Source: a virus
Length of the DNA: 24,849 nucleotides
Reading direction: 5' to 3' (one strand)
IMG/VR virus record: IMGVR_UViG_3300032093_000787
Location: 1 to 24,849 of that record
Shown: one piece after another, positions 1 to 6,862 of the stretch
How positions within the stretch are numbered: position 1 is the stretch's first letter
How the letters are laid out: every line of letters begins with the position of its first letter
Translations under genes and position numbers: made by a program
The notes under the pieces: model-generated
The model's input: only the letters and a program-made list of their open reading frames with translations
Told to the model about the DNA's origin: nothing
Databases searched by the model: none

Positions 1-608
1 GGAACAGCCAGATGTGGCATCACATCCGAACAATCCACAACACCACTCCCTGCTGGGACAGTTTTGCTAAAGAGAAGGCGGAAGTCACCGCTTGCAGGAA
101 TTGGAGTGGTTGTATTACGCGTGTGATAAAACACAAACGTCACTGCTGGTTGATTGGCATAAGCAGCAGTCTGATACGTAAAACCACTCACCGTTGCGCC
201 AGAGTAGTTAATTGCTGTATTGACGCCCGTCAAAGTAGCTGCGCCGGTATAGGTGTAGTAACCAATGCCACTCGCAGTTCCGTTCGTAAGAACAGTTGCA
301 GACTGAACGTAAACAATCTGACCGCTAGCCAGTGCAATAACAGTACCAGAAGTCGATGCATTTACCGTATAATCTGGTGCGCGATAAGCGTCGTTGCGGG
401 CAATCGTAATGGAATCAACCATTCCACCACTGTTGTTATCCTCGGCAAGCGCTGCGTCCATGTCAACAAGAATGGAAGGAGCCTGGCCACCTTGCACAAA
501 TAAGGTGTTTCCTGCCTGGCTACCAACCGTCTGAGTGGTGACTCGGACAGAATCAAACAGCGGACGATCAATAAAAAGCGGCTGTTTATTCGAGCTTGTT
601 GACGACAA
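1..608 (-). CDS. Partial virion/structural protein (C-terminus off window)
   Basis: An open frame on the minus strand enters from the left edge and begins at a TTG (606-608) seven bases after a GGAG Shine-Dalgarno sequence (AAGGAGAAAGGAATTG). About 202 residues are visible, starting MSSTSSNKQPLFIDRPLFDS. The sequence is rich in Ser, Thr, Gly, Ala and Val with repeated short beta-prone stretches (for example SGIGYYTYTGAATLTGV), as in phage tail, fibre or decoration proteins. No catalytic motif is visible. It is the last gene of the leftward structural module in this window and follows a terminator, so it probably has its own promoter or depends on read-through. The function is inferred only from composition and position. 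The plus-strand frame across the same bases is a shadow. Confidence 0.7.
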   Translation of the reverse strand, partial: MSSTSSNKQPLFIDRPLFDSVRVTTQTVGSQAGNTLFVQGGQAPSILVDMDAALAEDNNSGGMVDSITIARNDAYRAPDYTVNASTSGTVIALASGQIVYVQSATVLTNGTASGIGYYTYTGAATLTGVNTAINYSGATVSGFTYQTAAYANQPAVTFVFYHTRNTTTPIPASGDFRLLFSKTVPAGSGVVDCSDVMPHLAV

Positions 609-680
609 TTCCTTTCTCCTTGTAAGTGCTACAACGGTTTTGTTACAACTATTTTAATAGGTGCAGCTCAATATGAGCCA

Positions 681-709
681 AATAAAAAGACTCCACCGAA
701 GTGAAGTCT
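681..709 (-). terminator. Rho-independent terminator after the lytic transglycosylase gene
   Basis: Read on the minus strand, AGACTTCAC pairs with GTGGAGTCT (nine pairs, one G-T) around a TTCG tetraloop, followed directly by TTTTTATTT. It begins 7 nt beyond the transglycosylase stop codon. The stable UUCG loop and the U tract make this a textbook intrinsic terminator that separates 716-1330 from the gene at 1-608. Confidence 0.9.
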
Positions 710-715
710 ATATCA

Positions 716-1330
716 TTAAAACTGTGTCAGAGCTTCCAGGAACGGCGATCTAGGTGTAAACAGAGAAGCCGTTGAAAGGTCTGTTTCAACTTCAGTCAGT
801 GGGCGCTGGAATGCAGTTTTTAAAATCTGCTCTCCCATCGAGGGTGTTTCTGACTGTTGATTGAATAACAGATTCTTCAAAAGGAACCCTTTCAAGAAGT
901 CTTGAACGTTTGTTTTTTGTTCTTCTTGAGGCTGGGGCCTGGCTTGTGGGTTGGTACCGCCAAGGATTGTTCGCACGTAATTTTGCGTTTCCTTGAATGG
1001 CGGAATACCACCATATCGTTCAACATTTCCTGGACCTGCGTTGTAAGCAGCCAGTGCTTTGTCGTAAGAACCAAACCGTTTCAGTTGTTGGCTCAGATAA
1101 CGAGCGCCGCCAGTAAGGCTTTGGACTGGATCGTATGGATTAGATACACCAAGTCCTTGCGCTGTGCCTGGCATCAACTGAACCAAGCCCATGGCACCCG
1201 CACCGCTTTTGGCTCGTGGGTTCCAGCCTGATTCCTTTTGTACAAGACGCAGAAAGATGTCTTCATTTACACCGAAATCACGAGCTTTTTGTCTCGCAAT
1301 TTCTTTAAGTTGTTCGCTGGTGTAAGACAT
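716..1330 (-). CDS. Lytic transglycosylase, SLT (GH23) domain
   Basis: This 204-aa protein has a soluble lytic transglycosylase fold over residues 5-125. The catalytic glutamate is E33 in QKESGWNP. It is followed by the family signatures [13 protein letters not shown] and AYNAGPGNV, and a YVRTILG helix closes the domain. Such enzymes cleave the MurNAc-GlcNAc bond of peptidoglycan to 1,6-anhydro products. In phages they act either as virion enzymes during DNA entry or as endolysins. There is no signal peptide. The C-terminal 75 residues are low in motifs (Gln/Pro-rich, then helical) and could dock it in the virion. Its place among structural genes favours a virion-associated role, but this is inference. 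AGGAGG lies 14 nt upstream of the ATG, a rather long spacing. A terminator follows the stop. Confidence 0.93.
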   Translation of the reverse strand: MSYTSEQLKEIARQKARDFGVNEDIFLRLVQKESGWNPRAKSGAGAMGLVQLMPGTAQGLGVSNPYDPVQSLTGGARYLSQQLKRFGSYDKALAAYNAGPGNVERYGGIPPFKETQNYVRTILGGTNPQARPQPQEEQKTNVQDFLKGFLLKNLLFNQQSETPSMGEQILKTAFQRPLTEVETDLSTASLFTPRSPFLEALTQF

Positions 1331-1542
1331 TGGTTTCTGCTTAACCTCCTACCCAATTTGAACTTGCCCTGAGACCAGGAATAAACACTGTTTGAAGAGT
1401 AAGTGCGACTGCCAGATGAGTCAGGGAACGTTTAACAAAATTGGGACAGAGAATCATTGGTTTAAAGCAACAACACTGGCCCCCGTGAATCAAAGATTCG
1501 TGTCCAGCAGGCTGGGCTTACATGCGAAGCAATGCCAGAAAA
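1331..1542. other. 212-nt spacer without a convincing gene
   Basis: This gap separates the transglycosylase from the upstream 278-aa gene. On the minus strand a frame stays open from a TAA near 1520 to a TAA just before the transglycosylase start. Its only ATG would give 38 residues (MILCPNFVKRSLTHLAVAL...), with no Shine-Dalgarno sequence. A short GAATC-TTT-GATTC inverted repeat occurs near 1490-1502. No tRNA, promoter or full terminator was recognised. It may hold leader sequence or the remnant of a small gene. Confidence 0.4.
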
Positions 1543-2379
1543 TCAACGAGAATTGGCGCGAGCTAAAAGAGTTTCAAACAATTCAGCGCGTCGCTTGGCT
1601 GCAGGAGTCTCAAAATAATCTCCAGCTAACGATAGGCCGTCAATCGGTTGGAGCGCACCAGCCTGAGCATAAGATGCTTCCTGAGGATTAGTTGGAGGGG
1701 GAGCAACTGCAGGTTGAGCTTGACCACTCAAGAACCGATTAAACATCTGTGCCTGGAACTGGTTTTGAGGCGTGCCAAAATCAGACGCGTCTACCGGAGT
1801 TCCTACAGGTTGTAAATCAGAAGCACCTGCGTAAGTTGGAATGGACTGACCCGCTCCTTCTCCCAGAAGAGAGTCAGGTGCAAAGGGCAGATCAGTCACA
1901 GGACCCATGCTTCCAGCAGCAAGCTGACGTTGGATTGCATCGTATCCAGATTGACCTGGCTTGACTTTTGCAGCAAGTCCACCATGCTTGGCGGCCCAGA
2001 TTTGCATCCCAATATCTTCTGCGGATTGCACTTGCTCTGGGGTCGCTCCTTGTGCGGCAGCAGTCTTGCGAGCTGCTTCGTAGCGCTGTAGGTCTGGATT
2101 CTGTGCAGCCATCTGAGCAACACGGGATTTCTCTGCTGCGTATGCACGTTCAGCAGGAGAAGCCAGTACAGCTGAAGTAGTTGTTTCAGAGCCAGCTGGA
2201 ATAGTCCTGGTAACAGGCTGAGTATATGGTTCTTTCTGACCAGGCCACTGATAAACAGATGCCGCTGGAGCACCCGCAGCTAGCATTTCAATAACACTTT
2301 TATCAGCAGGTTTCTGCCGTTGAAACACAGAAGAAACGGGCTGAGCAGCTTTAATAGCTTTGAAGATATCAATGGCCAT
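1543..2379 (-). CDS. Uncharacterised Ala/Gln/Pro-rich structural-module protein
   Basis: This 278-aa protein begins MAIDIFKAIKAAQPVSSVFQ. It is rich in Ala, Gln, Pro and Gly with no recognisable domain, signal peptide or membrane segment. A helical stretch (about residues 75-150, ERAYAAEKSRVAQMAAQN...) sits between Pro-rich linkers, and a second helix ends the protein (PAAKRRAELFETLLARANSR). This composition suits a virion-internal or tail-associated protein rather than an enzyme. Its ATG lies 2 nt past the stop of the 153-aa gene, so the two are probably translated together. The frame is long and free of stops, which supports it as real, but I do not recognise the family. Confidence 0.75.
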   Translation of the reverse strand: MAIDIFKAIKAAQPVSSVFQRQKPADKSVIEMLAAGAPAASVYQWPGQKEPYTQPVTRTIPAGSETTTSAVLASPAERAYAAEKSRVAQMAAQNPDLQRYEAARKTAAAQGATPEQVQSAEDIGMQIWAAKHGGLAAKVKPGQSGYDAIQRQLAAGSMGPVTDLPFAPDSLLGEGAGQSIPTYAGASDLQPVGTPVDASDFGTPQNQFQAQMFNRFLSGQAQPAVAPPPTNPQEASYAQAGALQPIDGLSLAGDYFETPAAKRRAELFETLLARANSR

Positions 2380-2381
2380 GA

Positions 2382-2843
2382 TTAACGCCAGGTGTTGTGA
2401 AGATAAATACGAGAACCCACTGCAGTGTCAGCAGGGCCAGGTAAAGCTTGAATGAATTCCGCACCTGAGCGTTCATAACGGTATCGGGCTTGGAATGGAT
2501 CCTTGTAGTTAGGTACGTATAAGATGCCAGCAAGACGATTGGTTTCGTAGAGATAAATCTCATCCCAAACCTTCAATGCCTCTTTGGCATTACTTGACCT
2601 AATTGTACGGTCAACATCACCAGCGATGTTTTCCAGTCGTGTTGCCGGAGCAGTCGCGACTTCAGTACGTTTCTCTGCCGTGTCACAACGACCGAGCTGA
2701 ATAACAACTTTATCGTAAAAGTAAGAGTCAGGAACTGTGTTCATCGCCTCTTCCAAACGAGCATAATCACCCGCAGGGACAGAGACAGTGAAATAACCCA
2801 GGTGATACCTGACGCGACTTTTATCGAAATCGCTTAGCTTCAC
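2382..2843 (-). CDS. Possible head-tail connector (neck) protein
   Basis: This 153-aa protein starts at a GTG (MKLSDFDKSRVRYHLGYFTV). It is compact and mixed alpha/beta, with a helical core (AGDYARLEEAMNTVPDSYFYDKVV) and charged surface, unlike the low-complexity neighbours. The opening DFDKSRVRYHLGY followed by a helix and an I-x-x-L-x-R-C element is the kind of small globular fold used by head-completion and neck adaptor proteins. Size and location in the head-to-tail part of the operon agree, but no diagnostic motif is present, so the role is a guess. The Shine-Dalgarno sequence is weak. The next gene's ATG follows immediately. Confidence 0.75.
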   Translation of the reverse strand: MKLSDFDKSRVRYHLGYFTVSVPAGDYARLEEAMNTVPDSYFYDKVVIQLGRCDTAEKRTEVATAPATRLENIAGDVDRTIRSSNAKEALKVWDEIYLYETNRLAGILYVPNYKDPFQARYRYERSGAEFIQALPGPADTAVGSRIYLHNTWR

Positions 2844-2882
2844 TTCTACTTGTCGTTATTGTTTAATTATAAAGTAAGGAAC

Positions 2883-3512
2883 CTATGCTTCAAAAGGCAG
2901 TGGGCTTGAGATGTAAGACTGCAAGAACATTTTGGCCGGACTCTCAGCCGGAGAGAGTAATTCGCCAAGCATGTTTTCTGTCATACTTTCTTCAAACGTT
3001 TTTGGTTTCTTGATGCTGGACTGCAATAAGTTCAACAAACCTAGAGTCAATAAATCTTCTTGGCCTTCTCCTTCGGTTACAGGAAGTTGTGTAGAAGGTC
3101 GGTCAGTTGACCCAGGCATTACATCGGTTAGTTTTCCTTCTGGTGTTTTGTAACGACCAGTAGCAAGCCATTCAAGTTGTGGATCTGTTATGTATTTCTT
3201 GCCCTCAAGAGCCAGATGAACATGGGTGTCATGGCCTGGATCGCCAGGGCCAAGTGCTTCACTAAATAAGCCAAGTTGTTTGGCACGCCAGCTTAATTCG
3301 CCTGTGCGTTGCTTCCAGGGAATTGGTTTTCCTCCTTCATAGGCAGGCGCTACATCAGGACGCCAATCAGTTACATCGATAGCAAGACCTTTGGGGTGGT
3401 AACCGGTAGGTGAGTGCCCTCCTCCTACACCACCAAACGCTGGGTTTTCGCCAACTCTTAAGCCATAACGCTGAAGATATTTGCCAATATCAACAATTGA
3501 TCGTTCAGCCAT
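2883..3512 (-). CDS. M15-type zinc peptidase (D-Ala-D-Ala carboxypeptidase-like)
   Basis: The N-terminal 105 residues of this 209-aa protein carry the metal-binding signature of M15/Hedgehog-type peptidases. HPKGLAID (H39, D46) matches HxxGxAxD, and HDTHVHLA supplies the HxH histidines (H97, H99). These enzymes cleave peptidoglycan stem peptides or cross-bridges. The C-terminal half (after about residue 120) is a Glu/Ser/Leu-rich extension without a known fold, ending in short helices (SMTENMLGELLSP). There is no signal peptide, so access to the wall would need a holin or delivery in the virion. Together with the lytic transglycosylase three genes downstream it gives the phage complementary glycan and peptide cleavage. 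No Shine-Dalgarno sequence precedes the ATG. Confidence 0.88.
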   Translation of the reverse strand: MAERSIVDIGKYLQRYGLRVGENPAFGGVGGGHSPTGYHPKGLAIDVTDWRPDVAPAYEGGKPIPWKQRTGELSWRAKQLGLFSEALGPGDPGHDTHVHLALEGKKYITDPQLEWLATGRYKTPEGKLTDVMPGSTDRPSTQLPVTEGEGQEDLLTLGLLNLLQSSIKKPKTFEESMTENMLGELLSPAESPAKMFLQSYISSPLPFEA

Positions 3513-3537
3513 CTGTTTTATTTTTAATTTTAAGACT

Positions 3538-3561
3538 AAAAAACCCCTGGTTTCCCAGGGG
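3538..3561 (-). terminator. Rho-independent terminator after the ComEA-like gene
   Basis: On the minus strand CCCCTGG pairs perfectly with CCAGGGG around a GAAA loop, followed by six T residues. It lies 17 nt past the stop of 3578-3988 and just upstream of the M15 peptidase gene. The peptidase unit must therefore be reached by read-through or from its own AT-rich leader (3513-3537). Confidence 0.92.
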
Positions 3562-3577
3562 AGAACAAAGGTGCTTG

Positions 3578-3988
3578 TCAGACCCTGATTAGATCAGCGG
3601 ATAAGACAGCTTCCCAATCAACACGTTTAATTTGTCTGAGCTGTTCCAGGCTATTAAACTTTTCACCCGATAAAGACATCTGCAAATCTTTGATTTCACG
3701 AGCTGTCTTTAAGCCAATACCCTTAATATGATCAGCGATCATCTGAGGGGTTGCTGTATTGATGTTTAAACGCGTTTCTGGTGGAAAAGAACGAGGCTCT
3801 TCCTGTGCCGCCTTATCTTTGATTTGAAGCGTTTTAACCTTTTTGGTTGCCGCTTCATCAGGAAGCAATTCAGTTTTGTAAGCGGTGTAAAGGCGACCGT
3901 CCTGGTCTTCGACCATGAACCAATCGCCGTTATCCCATTCACTTACAACCTTGACACGGGCACCCGTTTTTTTGTGCTGGTAAAGCAT
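3578..3988 (-). CDS. ComEA-type helix-hairpin-helix protein
   Basis: This 136-aa protein (MLYQHKKTGARVKVVSEWDN) has two parts. Residues 5-45 look like a small beta-barrel (RVKVVSEWDNGDWFMVEDQDG), similar to KOW/SH3-like folds. Residues 74-122 match the ComEA helix-hairpin-helix: LNINTATPQMI, then IKGIGLKTAREI as the hairpin, then FNSLEQLRQI. Such domains bind DNA without sequence specificity through the hairpin backbone. A role at the DNA-containing head or neck is possible because it follows the capsid genes, but this is inference. The ATG at 3986-3988 is chosen. An upstream TTG at 4003 would put the start inside a 10-bp hairpin. No Shine-Dalgarno sequence is visible. Confidence 0.82.
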   Translation of the reverse strand: MLYQHKKTGARVKVVSEWDNGDWFMVEDQDGRLYTAYKTELLPDEAATKKVKTLQIKDKAAQEEPRSFPPETRLNINTATPQMIADHIKGIGLKTAREIKDLQMSLSGEKFNSLEQLRQIKRVDWEAVLSADLIRV

Positions 3989-3990
3989 AA

Positions 3991-4013
3991 AGACCAGAAA
4001 CAATTTCTGGTCT
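3991..4013 (-). promoter_or_regulatory. 10-bp hairpin just before the ComEA-like start codon
   Basis: AGACCAGAAA pairs perfectly with TTTCTGGTCT around a 3-nt loop. On the minus strand it lies 13 nt after the 268-aa capsid-associated gene and ends 2 nt before the next ATG. The following bases (TTATGCTTT) are not a clean U tract, so it is at best a weak terminator. It could equally be an RNase III-type processing site or a 3' stabiliser for the abundant capsid mRNA. Confidence 0.7.
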
Positions 4014-4026
4014 TAGTTTAACTTAC

Positions 4027-4833
4027 TCAGCTAACGACGCGGTTGTTCAGATATGCATCGATATCTTCGTAACCAGGTGCGTCATCAGGTTGGATGTAGC
4101 ACACTTCAACCACGATGTAACCCTTGAGGCCTGCGCTCTGATCAGCGCTGGCGAGGTACACACCACCGGACACGCCGGTAGCAGTGTTGGTACCACGGGC
4201 GAACACCTTGAAGGTGGTAGCGCCAGTGATTTCCTTATACAGACCAGAAGGACCAACGCCGGTGGCGCCAGTGGCGGTCAGGAAAGGAGTGGTGCTCAGG
4301 GCCTGGGAGCCAGCAGCGAAGAAGATCTTCGTAGCAGCGTCGCCGGAGGTGGTGGAGGTGAGGTTGGCCTGTGCGATAGGCTCGCCCACACCGGTCACAG
4401 CCACAGGGCCACTATCGTTGCGGCAGAAGGTCACCACGTTGCCGGTAGAGGCGTAGATACCAGTAGCAGCACGGTTGTCGCCCCAGCCAGAAGCCACAGA
4501 CATCGCAGCGCGATAGATGTAAGCAGGCTGAGTGGAGCTACCAGAGATCACCATGCCGGTGATGTCGGGGCGGGTGTCGTCCTGGCGGTAAGGCGAAGGA
4601 ACGATCACGTCCATGGTTTGGCCATAGGTGGCGGCATCACCGGAAGCCCAGGTGATGGGCACATAACCACGCTGCTGGAAATAACGCCAGCCAGGGACAG
4701 CCAGCACAGAAGTGGGGCCAGCCTTGGAAGCATTGTTGGTACCGTCATCGTTGGTATCGATGTTCTTGTACCAGCCGTTCAGAGCATTAGTCCAGTTACC
4801 TGGATAGATCTTTTTAGACGAAAGATAGGACAT
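4027..4833 (-). CDS. Capsid-associated or decoration protein candidate
   Basis: This 268-aa protein (MSYLSSKKIYPGNWTNALNG) follows the major capsid gene by 35 nt and has a good GGAG Shine-Dalgarno sequence 6 nt before its ATG. It is rich in Gly, Ala, Thr and Ser with short beta-strand patterns and no catalytic motif. Codon choice is GC-rich and uniform, like the capsid gene and unlike the AT-richer neighbours, which suggests high expression. Position and composition fit a head decoration or second capsid protein, although a tail tube protein cannot be excluded. The plus-strand open frame across it is a shadow caused by this codon bias. Confidence 0.82.
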   Translation of the reverse strand: MSYLSSKKIYPGNWTNALNGWYKNIDTNDDGTNNASKAGPTSVLAVPGWRYFQQRGYVPITWASGDAATYGQTMDVIVPSPYRQDDTRPDITGMVISGSSTQPAYIYRAAMSVASGWGDNRAATGIYASTGNVVTFCRNDSGPVAVTGVGEPIAQANLTSTTSGDAATKIFFAAGSQALSTTPFLTATGATGVGPSGLYKEITGATTFKVFARGTNTATGVSGGVYLASADQSAGLKGYIVVEVCYIQPDDAPGYEDIDAYLNNRVVS

Positions 4834-4844
4834 TTATTTCTCCG

Positions 4845-4854
4845 TTTTATTTAC
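4845..4854 (-). promoter_or_regulatory. AT-rich GTAAATAAAA element, possible late promoter core
   Basis: The minus-strand decamer GTAAATAAAA lies 11 nt upstream of the 268-aa gene. The same decamer occurs before the portal gene and GTAAATAA before 15362. It resembles phage late -10 elements such as T4 TATAAATA. No -35 element is visible. Confidence 0.3.
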
Positions 4855-4868
4855 AGATGATTTAATTA

Positions 4869-6029
4869 TCAGATGCTGCCGTCATCAGACACGAAGCTGT
4901 AAGCAGTGGTCACGAAGTCCTTGTTCAGGATCTCGAAGCCGGCGTACAGTTGCCAAATCAGGATGATGAAGCGGCTGAAGTCGTCGTTGTTGTTGATGAG
5001 CACCTGGGCGTTAGGACCACCGATACCCACACCGATCGACTGAGGACCGAAGAAGTAACCTTGGGCAACCTCTTGGTTGGAGAAGGTGTTTGCACCGTCG
5101 CTGGCGAAGGTAGCAGACACAGTCTTGCTTGGGAAGTTGGTCGACTCGAAGAACTTCACGCCTTCGAACTGAACACCAGTCGGCATCACAGGCTCACCAG
5201 CCAGGAAGTAGCCCTGACCAGCTTGGGGACCCATGTAGAAGCTGGAGTTGTTAGGCATCATGGGGTTACCCATGTACATGCCTTGACCAGGATTGCCGCT
5301 GTAACGTGCGATCTCACGGAAGTCAGGATCACGACGCAGGTGCATCATGAAGGTGGGATCGCAGATGCAACGATACAGACCATCAGCGAAGGTAGGAACG
5401 TTGCGCTTACGCAGGTCCTTAACAACGGTCAGCAGGTCGGTACGCACCTGGAACTGCTGCACATCAGCGGTGTACTCAGCAGCGGTGTAGGAGATGGAGC
5501 CGTTAGCAGCTTTGGTCTTGCCACCGGGGAAGTAGTAACCACCCTGGGTGCTAGAAGCTTCACCATTGGCTTCAGCTTTGGCGAGTTCATCAATGAACAC
5601 GCGGTCACGCCAACGGCGGTAGTCGTCCAGCAGGGTCAGGCTACCGATGGACTGGTGGAACATGTTGAGGTTCCCGGTGTCCAGCAGCAGACGCTGAGCA
5701 GTGATCAGAGTCTCGCGAGCAATCTTGAAGGTGCTGGGCTGGGTCGGATCACCCGGGTCTGCAGGACCAGTGTATTCCTTAAGCACCACCAGGACTTTCT
5801 CCTTGGTGATGTTACGGCTGTTAGCGGTACCGATGGTCTGATCGGCAATACGCTCACGGCTGTCCTTCGTACCAGGGGTACCCCAGAACTTGTAGCGGTC
5901 TAACTGAACAGTCTGACCAGGCTGGCGAGTGAAGTCATGAACGACCACAGGCTCGACGGCCATTTCTGCGATATACGCAGGGTGGGGACGGTAAAGTTCC
6001 GCACCCAAGATTTTTGGAAAATCGTTCTC
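4869..6029 (-). CDS. Major capsid protein, main exon
   Basis: This frame encodes about 386 residues and includes ILGAELYRPHPAYIAEMAVE. It lies after terminase, portal and scaffold candidate, which is the canonical capsid position. It has the length, mixed alpha/beta composition and highly regular GC-rich codon use expected of a major capsid protein. Segments such as QRLLLDTGNLNMFHQSIG and FGPQSIGVGIGGPNAQVLI fit a shell protein. There is no ATG at the N-terminus. The frame is open upstream only to a TAA in the flanking RNA, and the sole in-frame candidate start is a TTG at 6006-6008 without a suitably spaced Shine-Dalgarno sequence. The group I intron abutting it explains this: exon 1 (6854-6862) supplies the start. 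The 3' splice site is placed after G6030 or G6027, both in frame. Confidence 0.85.
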   Translation of the reverse strand, partial: ENDFPKILGAELYRPHPAYIAEMAVEPVVVHDFTRQPGQTVQLDRYKFWGTPGTKDSRERIADQTIGTANSRNITKEKVLVVLKEYTGPADPGDPTQPSTFKIARETLITAQRLLLDTGNLNMFHQSIGSLTLLDDYRRWRDRVFIDELAKAEANGEASSTQGGYYFPGGKTKAANGSISYTAAEYTADVQQFQVRTDLLTVVKDLRKRNVPTFADGLYRCICDPTFMMHLRRDPDFREIARYSGNPGQGMYMGNPMMPNNSSFYMGPQAGQGYFLAGEPVMPTGVQFEGVKFFESTNFPSKTVSATFASDGANTFSNQEVAQGYFFGPQSIGVGIGGPNAQVLINNNDDFSRFIILIWQLYAGFEILNKDFVTTAYSFVSDDGSI

Positions 6030-6853
6030 CTGGTCTCTAGTTTCTTAGAGGGGTGGACTATCTCTTCATCCCTGAGGGATGCCGGACGCTAAATCTGGTA
6101 TTACGTAACAAGAACGTGTTACCCCCAGTAGTCTCTGCACCTTCCAATCACGCTTGATTGGCTTGGCTCAGGATTACCCTCGTCTTTACGTTAGGGCTTC
6201 CCTGAATTCATCCGGTTTGCACTCATCGATTGCTCGGTGAGGTGACAACGTTGAGCGTTCAGTTGAGGCGTGTTAAGCTTTGGAAACTTGTTTATAAACA
6301 ATATGAATCCAAAACTTGTTCCTGGATTTGGTAATCTTTACTTAACAGAAGAAGGAAAGGCTTTCGAAAAACAACTTGATCCCGACAATCAAGAATACTT
6401 TCGAGAGATTCCCATCAGATCGACCAGTGTTTATGACCGTATTTCAGTTCTTGTAGATGGAAAACGAAAAAGATTTCATCTTCACGTCTTGATGGCGGTT
6501 GCCTTTTTAGGATTAGATCTGCGTTCTCACGGAACCAGTAACTTTTCCTTACAGGTTGATCACAAAGATAACAACAAGAAAAACAATCGAGTTGAAAATC
6601 TAGAGATCGTTACCAAACAAGAAAATTTAACAAGAGCCTGGAAAAACGGTTGTTATGAAAACAATGGCTTTGCCAGTAAAGGGAAACCGAAAAAATCTTT
6701 GAGAAAGTTTTCTTCGGTCGATGTGGAACAGATTAAAGCTTTAAAAAAAGCTGGTCTCTCTTACAGAAAGATAGCTGAAAAGTTTAACTGCAACCACGGA
6801 GCTATTTACCAAATCCTAAAAGGATACACCTACCAGGATCTGAACTAGCTATC
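6030..6853 (-). ncRNA. Group I intron (subgroup IA-like) in the major capsid gene
   Basis: Read on the minus strand, the conserved core elements appear in order. P is AATTCAGGGAAGCC (6208-6195) and Q is AATCCTGAGCCAAGCC (6175-6160). R is GTGCAGAGACTA (6140-6129) and S is AAGAGATAGTCC (6066-6055). P4 pairs TTCAGG with CCTGAG, and P7 pairs GACTA with TAGTC. P3 pairs CCGGA with TCCGG. P8 is a CATCCC/GGGATG hairpin (6081-6067), and P9 is CTCTA/TAGAG (6050-6035). Extra stems between P7 and P3 (CTGG/CCAG enclosing GTAAC/GTTAC) are typical of subgroup IA. P1 is nine pairs: TTCATTGAT at the 5' junction with ATCGATGAG (6230-6222), with a U-G pair at the splice site. The 5' site is firm to a few bases. 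The 3' G (6030 or 6027) is not settled. An HNH gene fills the P1 loop in antisense. Confidence 0.88.
6303..6848 (+). CDS. HNH homing endonuclease within the group I intron, antisense to it
   Basis: The ATG start gives 181 aa (MNPKLVPGFGNLYLTEEG). An in-frame GTG at 6270 would add 11 residues, and neither start has a convincing Shine-Dalgarno sequence. The HNH core lies at about residues 58-110: LHVLMAVAFLG, then VDHKDNNKKNNRVENLEIVT with the central His and Asn of the beta-beta-alpha-metal fold, then QENLTRAW. The last 40 residues (VEQIKALKKAGLSYRKIAEKF) form a helix-turn-helix of the type found at the C-terminus of intron endonucleases. Such enzymes nick or cut an intronless allele and drive intron spread. 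The gene is AT-richer than its neighbours and is the only plus-strand gene in the left 22 kb. Its TAG ends 5 nt from the 5' splice site. Confidence 0.92.
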   Translation: MNPKLVPGFGNLYLTEEGKAFEKQLDPDNQEYFREIPIRSTSVYDRISVLVDGKRKRFHLHVLMAVAFLGLDLRSHGTSNFSLQVDHKDNNKKNNRVENLEIVTKQENLTRAWKNGCYENNGFASKGKPKKSLRKFSSVDVEQIKALKKAGLSYRKIAEKFNCNHGAIYQILKGYTYQDLN

Positions 6854-6862
6854 AATGAACAC
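6854..6862 (-). other. Predicted major capsid exon 1 (GTG TTC ATT)
   Basis: On the minus strand a strong GGAGG (6877-6873) is followed after 10 nt by GTGTTCATT, after which the frame closes (GAT AGC TAG). If the group I intron is removed after ATT, the three codons join the capsid frame in phase, giving MFI followed by ENDFPKIL or NDFPKIL. The final T is the base predicted to form the U-G pair of P1. An alternative P1 (AGTGTTCA with TGAACGCT) would move the junction upstream, but none of its products keeps a start codon in frame that I can find. Confidence 0.6.

Noticed and set aside
12-503. 163-aa plus-strand frame at the left edge
   Set aside because: It is antisense to a better minus-strand structural gene with a Shine-Dalgarno-supported TTG start, and its translation is Cys/Asn/Arg-rich with no fold-like pattern.
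3988-4003. TTG start at 4003 for the ComEA-like protein
   Set aside because: It would place the first codons inside a perfect hairpin and adds FLVF without a Shine-Dalgarno sequence. The ATG at 3988 begins the recognisable domain.
4090-5903. Long plus-strand open frames (256 and 317 aa) opposite the capsid and capsid-associated genes
   Set aside because: They are produced by the regular GC-rich codon use of the minus-strand genes. Their translations are His/Val/Thr-rich nonsense without motifs, and they lack Shine-Dalgarno sites.
6006-6008. TTG at 6006-6008 as the real capsid start
   Set aside because: The AGGAG is 18 nt away, too far, and the group I intron ends just upstream, giving a better explanation through exon 1.
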